From Ostrinia nubilalis (Eukaryota > Arthropoda > Insecta > Lepidoptera > Crambidae), in contig NC_087110.1 in NCBI RefSeq assembly GCF_963855985.1, forward strand, positions 9,539,001 to 9,603,000: DNA of 64,000 nt, in the 5' to 3' direction. The notes below the pieces were generated by a model, which searched no databases, was not told where the DNA came from, and was given only the letters and a program-made list of their open reading frames with translations. Positions 44,948 to 55,660 of this stretch are shown piece after piece. The position numbers and the translations under genes were made by a program. The stretch's first letter is position 1. Every line of letters begins with the position of its first letter.

Positions 44948-45240
44948 TATACTTCTAAGAACATTGTTAATAACCCTACTAACATAGTCTCTAAGATTAA
45001 ATTGTTACTAACCAATATTTATACAATTCATTGTCTGAAAATAAATGGTTTTTTGAATACATCATCAAATCAGACACTGGGTAAGGATATCATTCAATAC
45101 AAGACGATTATCAAAAAGAATCAAACGACCCGAAACTCGACAGGGTTTCATCGTTTTATCACAGAATTCTTATGGCCACCTTCCGGCCCACCAACAATAA
45201 AGGGCAGTGCTAAGCTTCAGGTGCCGTCGTGTATTAAATA

Positions 45241-45440
45241 GTGCTCCTTAAACTAGTCAGCAGCACCTACAAAAAATTTGATCTCAATATAACTCTAAGT
45301 ACTTAAAACTATTAAGTAATAAATATCACTGAGAGGTTGGCTGTGTGTATATAGTAGCTTGACACAAAAAGCTTGGTAGCTTAAGTACTGGCCTCGTAAA
45401 ACTTTGCTAGTGAGATGTAACTACGCACAGTGACATCTAT
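45241..45440 (-). ncRNA. snRNA-like unit 21, minus strand
   Basis: Box 45440-45408, TACTTAAG 45387-45380, Sm-like AAATTTTTTG 45279-45270, hairpin 45266-45241 with one pair lost (GTGCTGCT against AGGAGCAC). Near-identical to unit 17. Expected RNA about 118 nt. The broken pair suggests a weakened copy. Confidence 0.5.
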
Positions 45441-45773
45441 CGGTGAAACACAAAACAACACCAAATTAAAACTGGTCTTCTTTGTGTCCATTTAAGGGGT
45501 AATACACCCCAGTCAATTGACATACTTTCTGTCAAACGTGACGCTCCCATAGATTTTGTATGGCAATTATTTATTGATGTTAAAGCCGGTAAAAAGTCAA
45601 AACAAAAACAGCCAATTTGTGGCCAATTTAAAACTAATTCGCTTTTAGAGCTTTTTTAGATGAAGTACTTTTTAGCCGACTGCGACAGAAGGAGGGTTAT
45701 GTTTTCTTTTAGTTACTTATTGGATTCGTGTCCATTATTTATCTCAGTAAGTTGTCAAAAAATCAGGCTAACC

Positions 45774-46116
45774 AGCATTTTTTGGAAAAAATTATTAAAT
45801 AACCAAAAAAATACGAATTTTTAAGCAGCTTTTTTTCAAAAAGTATCATTTTTTATAATTTGTTGGCATTTTCTGTGTATTTCATGTATTTTTTTAGTAT
45901 CGCCTGTTATTTAGCATTATTACTGTTTTTATTTTATCAGGATATACCGCTTAGTTTAAAAGTTATTACGTTTTCTTTACAATAAGTAATTGGAAGAAAA
46001 AAAAATCTATAAAAAATTAAAAAAATCTCAAAAAAAATTTGACCTCTTTTTTTATCGATAAAAATAGGTCTAGTTTCATCTATTTTCATATGTACACTTT
46101 AACGTGACTCACACTG
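45774..46116. mobile_element. Right half of the foldback element
   Basis: Matches the right arm of 43845-44947 and ends in CGTGACTCACACTG then TA. Its left edge joins unit-block sequence at the point where the sister block (35370) continues uninterrupted. Confidence 0.65.
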
Positions 46117-46695
46117 TATACTATTAACAATAAATTAAACATCTATAACAATTAAATTTTATTAATTAATCTAATACAAATACGTCAAATTCTCTATACA
46201 CAATTAAAATTACATTTATTGCATACAACCATATTATTTTTACAATCCATTTAATATGCCGCATCCAATTTAAAAAGTTCGCTCAGTGCGCATTACATCC
46301 GTGGTTGACTGGCGTGTGGCGACTCGTTATGCTTTGGCTCGAAGTTTTTTGTTGTGTACCGTCACATTTTTTTTTAATTTTTGTTTGAATAGTTACCTTG
46401 ATTTTGTTTGTAATTAGTTGTACACTCATTATGTTTAAATAATTTAAATTGAAATGTTTCTCAGGAAGTGAATTCTTGTTAATTCTTATGAGAAATAAAG
46501 TTCTTAAACCGAGAGTTAGGCTATGGGCGTGTCTTTTTGTCAACGTGACAGTATTATCTTACACTTTTATAAAAAGAAAAAGAAAAAGAAATAATTTAAT
46601 TTTTATTCGTAATTATTAAGAAACAAACTGTCACGGTGACAAAAGTCACTCCGTACTCGGTACGGCACCTAGTAAACCAAATGGTGTAATTTTTT

Positions 46696-46992
46696 GTGCC
46701 ACTGAGCTTTCTCGGCGGCACTTCCAAAAATATCCCAAATTAATGGGAACTGATAACAATTACTTAGACTACCTTAAAACTAAACTTAAAAGTAGTAATC
46801 TCTTAAGACTAGTACCGTTTCAACCGGGCAAGCACGAACCACGCCATATCATCGTATCTACGATATGATTGTATCGCGTTGTCCTTGCTAGCCGGCCATT
46901 TGAGTAGTTGCAGTAGAACGAGTCCGTTTATGTTATATATGCTGCGCGGGAAACTTTAACACCGCGAGTCAAGTGCGCACAGCGCCATCTAT
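46696..46992 (-). ncRNA. snRNA-like unit 22, minus strand
   Basis: Box 46992-46960, TATATAAC 46939-46932, Sm-like ATTTTTGG 46731-46724, hairpin 46721-46696 (GTGCCGCCGAG/CTCAGTGGCAC, loop AAAG). Expected RNA about 215 nt. Intact sister of units 15, 19 and 25. Confidence 0.6.
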
Positions 46993-47369
46993 CGATTATT
47001 TTGCGAAACACTTGTTTAATACTGGTTCATTTACTGCAAGATTTAAATTTAAGACCAAAGTGGATAACAAATCGAAGATAATCAACAAATAACGCGTTTT
47101 TGCAAAAAATATTTATTTATTTTATTTTATTTTTTATTTCACAAGGAAAACAATACAATACAGTGTAAAAACTATGTAGACTAACATTTTGGAAAACTTA
47201 TAACCATTAACATATTTTCATATTTAGAGCCTGAGTAATGCTTGTTTGTTTATCAATAAACAAAAATAGAAAAGAAGTTACCAAGCCAAATTGGCAATTA
47301 TTTCTTGTGATTTTAAAATTGAGTGCCTATTTCAAGTTGTGTTCCAAACTGATTTTGCATTGATCACCG

Positions 47370-47571
47370 ATAGATGTCACTGTGCGCAGTTACATCTCAG
47401 TAGCAAAGTTTTACGAGGCCAGTACATAAGTTACCAAACTTTTTGTGCTAAGCTAATTCTCACAGCCTTCCAGTGATATTTATTACTTTTAGTTTTAAGT
47501 AGGTAACCTATGTTATACATACTTTACTCCAATTTTTGTCGGTGCTGCTTGCTGACTAGTTGAAGCAGCAC
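47370..47571 (+). ncRNA. snRNA-like unit 23
   Basis: Box 47370-47402, TACATAAG 47423-47430, Sm-like AATTTTTG 47531-47538, hairpin 47542-47571 (GTGCTGCTT/AAGCAGCAC). Expected RNA about 120 nt. This is the uninterrupted version of unit 16. Divergent from unit 22 (378 bp). Confidence 0.6.
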
Positions 47572-47904
47572 TATCTTACCCATATGCTGCACTTAGCAGT
47601 AGTACATACTTCTAAGATTATTGTTACTAACCCCACGAACATAGTCTCTAAGATCAAATTGTTACTAACCAAGTCTAAAAATAAATGTTTTTTTTAATAC
47701 ATCATCAGACCAGACACTGGATGTCATCCAAAACAAGAAGTACTTATCAAAACGATCCAAACAGGGAACTCGACAGGGTTTCATCGTTTCATCACATAAT
47801 TTTTATGGCCACCTTCTTCATCATCAGACCAGTTTCATTCCGACATCATTATTACTATACATATTGTAATCTGAATTAGCATAGGCGCAGACCACCAACA
47901 ATAA

Positions 47905-48045
47905 GGCGATTATCACACTGCACCGCGCTCCGTCGCGGTACGCGGGACGACAGATTTAATCATTATATGCAAGTACCTCAGTTTTTATAGAAAACACGCG
48001 CGGCACCACACACTGACAATGCGTTTGCGCGCCGGCTTCGTTATA
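47905..48045. mobile_element. Truncated TAA-flanked MITE
   Basis: Left part of the MITE at 34620-34808, cut off where the left half of the foldback element begins. Confidence 0.65.
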
Positions 48046-48505
48046 CAGTGTGAGTCACGTTAAAGTGTACATATGAAAATAGATGAAACTAGACATATTA
48101 TTTTTATCGATAAAAAAGAGGTCAAAAAATTTTTGAGATTTTTTTTTAATTTTTTATAGATTTTTTTCTTCCAATTACTTATTGTAAAGAAAACGTAATA
48201 ACTTTTAAACTAAGCGGTATATCCTGATAAAATAAAAACAGTAATAATGCTAAATAACAGGCGATACTAAAAAAATACATGAAATACCCAGAAAATGCCA
48301 ACAAATTATAAAAAAATATACTTTTTGAAAAAAATCTGCTTAAAAATTCGCATTTTTTTGGTTATTTGATAAATTATTCCAAAAAGTGCCCCTATAACAG
48401 GTGATTTTTATTACTTTTTATTATTTTCTATCGTATTACTTTTTTAAAACCAAAAATCGCATGTCTCTATCCCTATCACAACGTTTGCAATGAGCGTTTG
48501 AACTA
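48046..48505. mobile_element. Left half of the foldback element
   Basis: Starts CAGTGTGAGTCACGTTAAAG after TA and follows the left arm of 43845-44947. It stops in the centre (TGAGCGTTTGAACT) and passes into ACGATAAAGACGTATCC, the sequence that leads into unit 18 in the sister block. Confidence 0.65.
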
Positions 48506-48547
48506 CGATAAAGACGTATCCTTCGGACATAATTCACTCGTCTCAAC

Positions 48548-48724
48548 ATAGATGGCGTTGAGCTCAGTTAACTCGCGGTAGCGTTATTTCCACGCAGGAC
48601 TATACAAAACCTAGCTCGCAGTACTCGTAATATAACTAACGGACCCAGTGAGAATCCAGTGATAGTACTATGTAGTTTGAAAATCCTCTTCTAAAATTTT
48701 TTGATGGTGCTGCTTGCAGCGCTA
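48548..48724 (+). ncRNA. snRNA-like unit 24
   Basis: Box 48548-48580, TATACAAA 48601-48608, Sm-like AATTTTTTG 48695-48703, hairpin 48705-48724. Near-identical to unit 18; the box has GAGCTC where unit 18 has GTGCTC, and ACTCGCGG where unit 18 has ACTAGCGG. Expected RNA about 95 nt. Confidence 0.55.
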
Positions 48725-48895
48725 ATTTTCCACTTATTTAAAGGTCCGTCTAGTTTTGTGGTTTCTCATACCTATAAAGTCAGATTTAAAGATTCTTTTA
48801 CCTCATAATATAATACTTACAAGTTTTTTGCATGAACATTGGGATAATGGATACCCTGATGGTCTAATGACTAATAAAATAAATTACTTTTTATG

Positions 48896-48917
48896 AACTG
48901 AGCACAGTGACATCTAT
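48896..48917 (-). promoter_or_regulatory. Orphan half-box, minus strand
   Basis: Duplicate of 35817-35838 in the sister block; again only the first 22 bp of the box are present. Confidence 0.5.
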
Positions 48918-49074
48918 CGATTTTTTTTGCAAAATAATTGTTTCATATTGGTATAACTTTGATGAAAATAATTCCAGTTGTTGACAGAAGATTATTCATT
49001 ATTCATTTACACAAATTAATAATTAAGTTATTTTCTATTAAAGCAGTAGGTGACAGCATTGTTATTATTTCCCA

Positions 49075-49232
49075 ACTAGATTTTGCCCACGACTTCACCC
49101 GCCTAATATTAAATTTGTCACAGAAATCATTATAAAATAAGTAGCCTATGTTATTCTGATGTATAAATAATAATATTGTAAAATTTAATAAACATCCGTT
49201 AAGGAATTTTTTCGTGAAAGAGTATCAAAAAA
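49075..49232 (-). mobile_element. Helitron-like element, intact sister
   Basis: CTAG at 49075-49078, then ATTTTGCCCACGACTTCACC through ATGTATAAATAATAATATTG to TTCGTGAAAGAGTATCAAAA. It shows the uninterrupted form of the copy split at 36086. Confidence 0.55.
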
Positions 49233-49427
49233 CTATAAACTGCTTGAGAGTTAGGCTATGCGCGTGTCTTTTTGTCAACGCGACAGTATTATCTTACACT
49301 TTTACAAAAAGAAAAAGAAATAATTTAATTTTTATTCGTAATTATTAAGAAACAAACTGTCACGGTGACAAAAGTCACTCCGTTAAACTCGGTACGGCAC
49401 CTAGTAAACCAAATGGTGTAATTTTTT

Positions 49428-49719
49428 GTGCCACTGAGCTTTCTCGGCGGCACTTCCAAAAATATCCCAAGTGGGAACTGATAACAATTACTTAGACTAC
49501 CTTAAAACTAAACTTAAAAGTAGTAATCTCTTAAGACTAGTACCGTTTCAACCGGGCAAGCACGAACCACGCCATATCATCGTATCTACGATATGATTGT
49601 ATCGCGTTGTCCTTGCTAGCCGGCATTTGAGTAGTTGCAGTAGAACGAGTCCGTTTATGTTATATATGCTGCGCGGGAAACTTTAACACCGCGAGTCAAG
49701 TGCGCACAGCGCCATCTAT
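49428..49719 (-). ncRNA. snRNA-like unit 25, minus strand
   Basis: Box 49719-49687, TATATAAC 49666-49659, Sm-like ATTTTTGG 49463-49456, hairpin 49453-49428. Expected RNA about 210 nt. It carries the CCCAAGTGGGAACT variant also seen at the right edge of element B, so unit 19 derives from this subtype. Divergent from unit 26 (154 bp). Confidence 0.6.
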
Positions 49720-49872
49720 CGATTTTTTTTGTGAATTACTTGTTTTATAGCGCTAGTTTACTACAAGAAAAACGAAATGTTTTTTTAATCGTTTTAGCAA
49801 TTATTTCTTGTGATTTTAAAATTGAATGCCTATTTTAAGCTGTATTCTAAACTGAGATTCCGTTGATCACCG

Positions 49873-50085
49873 ATAGATGTCACTGTGCGCAGTTACATAG
49901 CGATAGCAAAGTTATACGAGGCCAGTACTTAAGTTACCAAGCTTTTTGTGCTAAAGTATTATATACACACAAACAACCTTCCAGTGATATTTATTACTTA
50001 TTTATTACTTAAATTAGTATTAAGTTAGGTAGGTTTAGTTTATGATCTAAATTTTTGTAAGTGCTGCTTTAGTTGAAGCAGCGCT
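49873..50085 (+). ncRNA. snRNA-like unit 26
   Basis: Box 49873-49905, TACTTAAG 49926-49933, Sm-like AATTTTTG 50050-50057, hairpin 50060-50085: AGTGCTGCTT/AAGCAGCGCT, ten pairs with one G-U. Body CCTTCCAGTGATATTTATTA. Followed by TTTAATACACCCGACGGTAC, the shared 3' motif. Expected RNA about 130 nt. All parts intact. Confidence 0.6.
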
Positions 50086-50104
50086 GTTTAATACACCCGA
50101 CGGT

Positions 50105-50355
50105 ACCTGAAGCGTTAAGCTTCTAACAGTTTTGCGGCATCCAGTAATGCAGGATCCCGCAAAACTGAACTGTCGTTTAAACACTGTGTTTGAAATTTTA
50201 ATTACAAAATCCAAGTTTTTTGCGGGGCACTGCAAACGGGATGTACGTGTGAATTGTATTATTTAATATTAACGATATTAAAAGACGTATGTTATCATAC
50301 CTACCACTAAACGGAATCCTGCAAAAAACGGGATGTCCCCGTGGGGACAAGCCAT
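50105..50355. mobile_element. TIR-like repeat with GCAAAAAACGGGAT ends
   Basis: CAGTTTTGCGGCATCCAGTA on the left and ATCCTGCAAAAAACGGGATG, CCCCGTGGGGACAAGCC on the right. Sister of 27287-27655 without its internal insert. Confidence 0.5.
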
Positions 50356-50694
50356 ATTATCACTGGCCTCTAGTGTAATTGTAATAGAGGTTATTTTAGA
50401 ACAAAACTTTATGGTTTGGACTTCATACTGTAGACCTTCTAATAATATTTTCTATGTGGGTAGCTTAAAATAACAGTTAAAACATAACAATAATATAATT
50501 AATTATACAAAACATTTTAATTATATTCACAAACCTTTTTACCATACGCTCCGGTTAATATCTAGTTTGTTTTATTAATGGTTAAAGTTTTTTGCTATTG
50601 TCTGTGAAATTGTAATTTATTTTGGCAATTAATATTTCATATTTTTACAGTTAAAAATACCATCTTTTCCACCAATCTTTTCGTCCAAAATACC

Positions 50695-50930
50695 CCAATG
50701 CCTGAAGACGAAAGTCTACAATCAATGTGTGTTACCAGTGATAACTTATGGCTCGGAAACGTGGCCACTCACTATAGGCCTTATACAGAAGCTCAAAGTT
50801 GGCTATGCTTGGTGTTTCTTTGCGAGATCGAATCAGAAATGAGGAAATCCGTAAACGAACTAAAGTCGCTGACATAGCCCGACGGATTAGCAAGCTGAAG
50901 TGGCAATGGGCAGGGCACAAAAATACCATG
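50695..50930 (+). pseudogene. RTE-like LINE C-terminal fragment
   Basis: Reads CVLPVITYGSETWPLT, then after a frame shift MLGVSLRDRIRNEEIRKRTK and RISKLKWQWAGH. Truncated at both ends. Confidence 0.6.
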
Positions 50931-51253
50931 TATGTATTGACGTAAATAAATGTAAAGTCAATTGATATTCTTCTCTTGTCGTGTCGACAACAAACCTACA
51001 AAGCGTCAGCCCAAAACTCCGCCACAAGAGTGGCGTTGTCAGTAGCCTTAATTAAAACTTCCTCTGTGCAGTTGTTTGGGCACGCAGAGCACGACATCAT
51101 GATGTTTATTGATATTTATTATCCGACTGTGCCAGAATTATGAGGATTAAGTTTTTCGAGTGGTTGTTTACTTGTGACGGACTTAGATTACTATTCTGTA
51201 TTTATAATGACTTTTAAATTAAAATATTCCGTTTTTAACCAATACTTTTAAAG

Positions 51254-51432
51254 TAGGTTTTGCTCGCGGCTTTGCCCACGTGAATTTTCCTCTGTAACAG
51301 AAAGTCTCCTAATCAAAAACCGGGATAAAAACTATCTATCTATGTTTTTTACTGGATTTGAAACTATATCTATACCAAATTCAATCTAAATCGGTTCAGT
51401 GGTTTATGCGTGAAAGAGTGTCAAAATATCCA
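51254..51432 (-). mobile_element. Helitron-like element
   Basis: TTTTGCTCGCGGCTTTGCCC to TTCAGTGGTTTATGCGTGAA; diverged member of the same Helitron family, without a clean CTAG end. Confidence 0.45.
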
Positions 51433-51471
51433 TTCATCCTCACAAAAAGCTTAGTTTGCCAATAACAACCA

Positions 51472-51635
51472 ACAGATGTCGCTGTACTTATTTGAATCGC
51501 GGTGGTAAAGTTTTTCTCAGATCCTACTTAAGATAAGTTTGCCCATCACCAATTCGTATAGAAACAATTATAGAATGAAGACAACAATTTTTTGACAGTG
51601 CTGCTAAGCTTGTGTAACAGCAGATCAGTAGCACT
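51472..51635 (+). ncRNA. snRNA-like unit 27
   Basis: Box 51472-51504, TACTTAAG 51525-51532, Sm-like AATTTTTTG 51586-51594, hairpin 51597-51635: AGTGCTGCT/AGTAGCACT, nine pairs with one G-U, wide loop that can pair further (GCTG/CAGC). Shortest expected RNA, about 82 nt. Confidence 0.5.
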
Positions 51636-51659
51636 AAATAAATAAAAACTACCAACTCG

Positions 51660-51835
51660 AAATATTCTTCAAAGTTCTTGAGCGGCGACCACGGACCGGT
51701 AGACATAGTGTGGTCAGGCCCCCTACTAAGTGACCGACGATCTGGTGAAAGTCGCTGGAAGTACTTGAATGCGGGCATCGCAAAAAATCTTTAGGGGAAG
51801 CCTTAGTCCAGCAGTGGACATCATTTGACTGAAGC
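51660..51835 (+). mobile_element. RTE-like LINE 3' fragment
   Basis: KVLERRPRTGR-like start, then DDLVKVAG and the LVQQWTSF-like end; frames broken. It starts 25 bp after unit 27. Confidence 0.55.
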
Positions 51836-51839
51836 GAAC

Positions 51840-52340
51840 AAACCTCGAAATAAAACTGACTAGTGACTACTATATTATTATTATCCGTTTCTTAAATTAG
51901 GTTATTGTATTTTTTTTATTCTAAAAATTCAGGGTCTCATCTCATTATAATATCAATGACTCTGAGCCAAAATGTCCTCTTTCATATTACTAAAATATCT
52001 GGCCCATTTATTGTCCAGAAGCAGTGGTAGGGTTAATACTGGGACGTGTAGAAGTGCTTTTTAAAAGCCTACTTGCAAAATGAGTTTTAATTAGAGTTTT
52101 GTCAGTTAGGTATAAAAAAACGTACCTGTACAAGAAAACAACTGGTAGTCTCAAAAAAATTAAGGGCTTCATTTAGGTCCGACCAAAATGAAAAAAAAAA
52201 ACCTATCCGATACAAAATTGTGTGGAGAAAATCATTTATCATGCAAACTAATTCCCAATGCATGTAGGAATTTTAGAATTAGCATTATCGTGTGTTCTCA
52301 GCTCAGTTCTCAGCATCTTTTCAAAGCATCCACTCTAATT
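51840..52340. other. No gene seen
   Basis: AT-rich. The right part (from about 52200) belongs to the tandem duplication that carries units 28 and 29. Confidence 0.4.
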
Positions 52341-52353
52341 CCTAGTCCCACCA

Positions 52354-52555
52354 ACAGATGTCGCTGTGCTCTTTTGCATCGCGGTGATATTCTTTTATCG
52401 CCCGTCTATAAGAGGCAAAGCAAATATTTTTCGATAACAGTAGTAATACTCGTAGCTTTAAATGTAAGCTTTAATCTTCTGAAGTGTCGTAGCTCGTAAG
52501 AATCATATAGCTCGTATTTTTGTAAGTGCTGCCGAGTTCAGAACGAAGCAGCACT
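52354..52555 (+). ncRNA. snRNA-like unit 28
   Basis: Box 52354-52386 (ACAGATGTCGCTGTGC...), TATAAGAG 52407-52414, Sm-like ATTTTTG 52516-52522, hairpin 52525-52555: AGTGCTGC/GCAGCACT, eight perfect pairs. Expected RNA about 120 nt. Tandem partner at 53067 (713 bp apart). Confidence 0.6.
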
Positions 52556-53066
52556 GTGTTTTCTAAGTAGTAACTAAGTAGCTTTTGACCGCGACTTAGT
52601 ATGCAGTATGCACATGTGTGACAGACTGAAGTGAAAAGTAGGTCCCAAACAAATCAAGGACTGACGTCATGTTTTAGGTCGACCAAAATCGAAACAAGAT
52701 ACCTGTTACGGCTCCTGCGCGCATACGTCACTCGCCATACTAAATTACGTAACATTGCTCTTGTAAAATCTTAGGCGTTTAGCTAGTTTAAATGTCATAT
52801 TTAAATGTTACTCACTTGCCTTCCGATCGTCGCGATACGCACATCATTTTGTACTATTAATTTATATTATACTAAAAACCTCAAAATTACGAGTTTCATT
52901 TGGCTCCAAGTGTCAAGCGAAAACAATACCTATCTAATACAAAATAGTGTGGAGAAATCATTTATCATACAGAGTTATTTTCAATGCATGTAGACATAGA
53001 ATTGTTGTTCTCAGCTCTGTTCTCGGCCTCTTTTTAAAGCATCCACTCTAATTCCTAGTCCTACCA

Positions 53067-53272
53067 ATAGATGTAGCTGTGTTTTTTTGCATCGCGGTGA
53101 TATTGTTATGTCGCCCGTCTATAAAAGGCAAAGCAAATATTTTTCGATACCAGTATTATTAGCTTTAAGGTTAAGCTTTAAGCTTCTGAAATGTCGTAGC
53201 TCGTGTATAGCCAGGCTCGTAGCGTGGCTTGTATTTTTGTAAGTACTGCCGAGTTCAGAATGGAGCAGCACT
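53067..53272 (+). ncRNA. snRNA-like unit 29
   Basis: Box 53067-53099 with a T-rich middle, TATAAAAG 53120-53127, Sm-like ATTTTTG 53233-53239, hairpin 53242-53272 with one broken pair (AGTACTGC/GCAGCACT). Diverged duplicate of unit 28. Confidence 0.5.
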
Positions 53273-53295
53273 GTGTTATCTAAGTAAAACCTATG

Positions 53296-53437
53296 GGCTG
53301 AGTGTGAGTTTACATCAAAAAATGTATGATATTGTATTGTTAAATGTACATAATTTTAGTTTTTGAACGTTTCCCACTAGGGGCGCTGTACAATCCGTCA
53401 TACATTAATGTCATTTTTTGACGCGCTTACTAGCGTA
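53296..53437. repeat. Short repeat with GGCGCTGTACAATCCG core
   Basis: Fourth copy of the repeat at 1785, 4022 and 6966; it begins GTGAGTTTACATCAAAAA and includes TTGACGCGCTTACTAG. Confidence 0.5.
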
Positions 53438-53444
53438 GACACAC

Positions 53445-54930
53445 TACGCCCTCTGGCCTGAGGGCCTAGTGTGAGTTTAAATCTAACGGGCTCTCTACTC
53501 ACACTCACACTGTTCATTTCCGCGAGTTTGCATCGAAAACAAAACACGCGCGACGACCCCTCCTGGGATATTTAATCGAAAGGACACCTACGAGCGAGCA
53601 TTGACGCACGCACGCGTATTCTTCACCCATTTGCATCATAGGCTTGTGTAAGACTTATTATTTTTATTCTACCTGTATCATAATATAAGCTGTATGTTTT
53701 CCAAATAAAGAAAATAAAATAAAGACAATAAACTATGTGATGTAGTATGATGGAAAGTAAAAAAAAAACTGTGGTGTAATAAAATTAATACTGTGCAGTA
53801 TTTTAACTGCCTGAATATTAATAGAAACACGAAATATAATTCTTCTTAATCATGTATTTCTTCCGCCATTTTTCGCAGTTTGGCACCTTACATCACACAT
53901 CATTTTACCGAAGTCAGCCCTATGGCTTCGGCGCAGTAACCGATCACTGACGTTTGTCAACAAAATGGTGCTCGACTCTTGAGACAAGCTTATTTTATTA
54001 GATTACACCATATTATTATTGTTGACGATATTGAGCATGTATTTTTAAATACCTTCGCGAAGAAAACCTTCTGTACGCCTAGTACTTATTATTATTCTGT
54101 AAAACTAGCTTTTGATCGCGACTTCGTATGTACATGTCACCGAAAAATTGAGAATTCCACCAGATTATAATCTGAAGTAGTTAAATTACAATCTAATCTA
54201 ACCTAACTCACTGTTAGTTTACAATTTTACGCGTTATATTATAAAATGACAGCGGGAAAAATCGTTACCTGTTTCGAATTTTTAGCTTCTTAACTTTATT
54301 CTGTTTGAAAAAATAAATAACACATAATTTATTGTTTTTTTTTTCATCTGTTTCAGGTAAGCCATTTGATAAATAAACACTCTGCAATGACTGCCAGATA
54401 CAAGTAAGTAATATCTTAGTAAACTAGTAGTTTTGTATAAAATTATGTATTAAATTAAGTATCAGCTCGGATGTTAAACTAATAAGGTCGCCCCCGGTCT
54501 AAAATGTAAGAAAAAGAAACTTGGTTTATTTTCGTTTATTTGTATACTTTTTTGCGGTAAAGAATACCTAGTTTTTTACGATCTTTAATAATGTCTTTAA
54601 CGTCTGTTATAACATTTATTTACATTTAATTCTTCTCGACACGTTTTGTCGAAAAGGTATACTTTTCAAAATAAGTGAGTTAGTAAAAAGGTAATTATTT
54701 TGTGTGATATACCTACTTGTAACGACTTAATAAATATCCTGTGCTTACAAGAAGAAGAAGTTCTACGTGTTATTTTATTTTACGCAACAAAAACAAGGTA
54801 AGTTCTCATTCCAATTGCCTATTAGAAATCGTAAAACCATCCTACCCTATAATCAGATACTAAAACACGCAGAATTTAATACCCCGCCTTGTATTGCATG
54901 AACGAACAGCATGCTTTTAATGTTTCCATG
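53445..54930. other. No gene seen
   Basis: Mostly AT-rich unique-looking sequence. No recognisable promoter, exon or repeat. Confidence 0.4.
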
Positions 54931-54938
54931 CCCGTTAC

Positions 54939-55167
54939 ATAGATGGCGCTGTGCTCCGTTGAATCGCGGTGGCGACTTATTCTTTGGGTCATATATAAAG
55001 CCTCCGAGACGTTTCCGTCACCACTTATTAAAGCCTAAGAGGGAACGTATGAGCTCATCTTTTCCTTTGATCTCATCTTTTCCTTATGGTTGTGAATATT
55101 ATATATTAGCAACCACAAATTGTCGTTATTTTTGTAAGTGCTGCAGTAGCTTAACTACTGTAGTGCT
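54939..55167 (+). ncRNA. snRNA-like unit 30
   Basis: Box 54939-54971, canonical TATATAAA 54992-54999, Sm-like ATTTTTG 55128-55134, hairpin 55137-55167: AGTGCTGCAGTAG/CTACTGTAGTGCT, thirteen pairs with three G-U, loop CTTAA. A second stem TGGTTG/CAACCA precedes the Sm site. Expected RNA about 147 nt. Best-formed member with its duplicate unit 31 (722 bp downstream). The 93-codon frame over it is a shadow. Confidence 0.65.
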
Positions 55168-55298
55168 AGTAACAAGATACAAAACCGAGTGATTTCGGCA
55201 GAATGGAATGCCATCAAAAACAAACTTGTAAAAAACCGAGCCTCCCAACTCAGTTCTTCTACCGTAAAAATTGTGAGATCCATATAAATACTAATGGT

Positions 55299-55430
55299 GG
55301 ATTCGACCAAACAAGAGTAAATTTAATCTCAGAATAAATCGACAGTTTTCACATATTTCCTTTTATACTAAAACTGTCAATAAGCTAGTTATACCAGGAG
55401 TTATTCTCGGATAAAAGTTTGGTCGAATCG
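55299..55430. mobile_element. MITE with GGATTCGACCAAAC ends
   Basis: GGATTCGACCAAAC and the inverse GTTTGGTCGAATC; internal AAACTGTCAA as in the copies at 5421 and 63142. Confidence 0.65.
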
Positions 55431-55660
55431 GGCCTAAGTTAGTTAATTTATTCAGTCCCTACTTAAGGAACCTTCTTATGTTATTACGTAATTAGCTAAC
55501 CTAACAATGTCTTATATTGACTAATATCAATATTAAAAAATGTTAAGGTAAGTTTCTATTCAAATTCTATCAGACCCCAAAACAAATAATGCGGAATTTA
55601 ATACCCCATCTTGTATTGCATGAACGAACAGCATGCTTTTAATGTTTCCATGTCCATTAC

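Noticed and set aside
28298..50085. The whole 28-50 kb block as an assembly artefact
   Set aside because: Copies differ by point changes and carry different insertions with proper target duplications, so most of it is real. The junctions at 45774 and 48046 still deserve long-read checking.
54911..55192. 93-codon frame MLLMFPCPLHRW and its 55633 duplicate
   Set aside because: It covers the promoter box, TATA and hairpin of units 30 and 31; similarity between the frames is explained by the tandem duplication.
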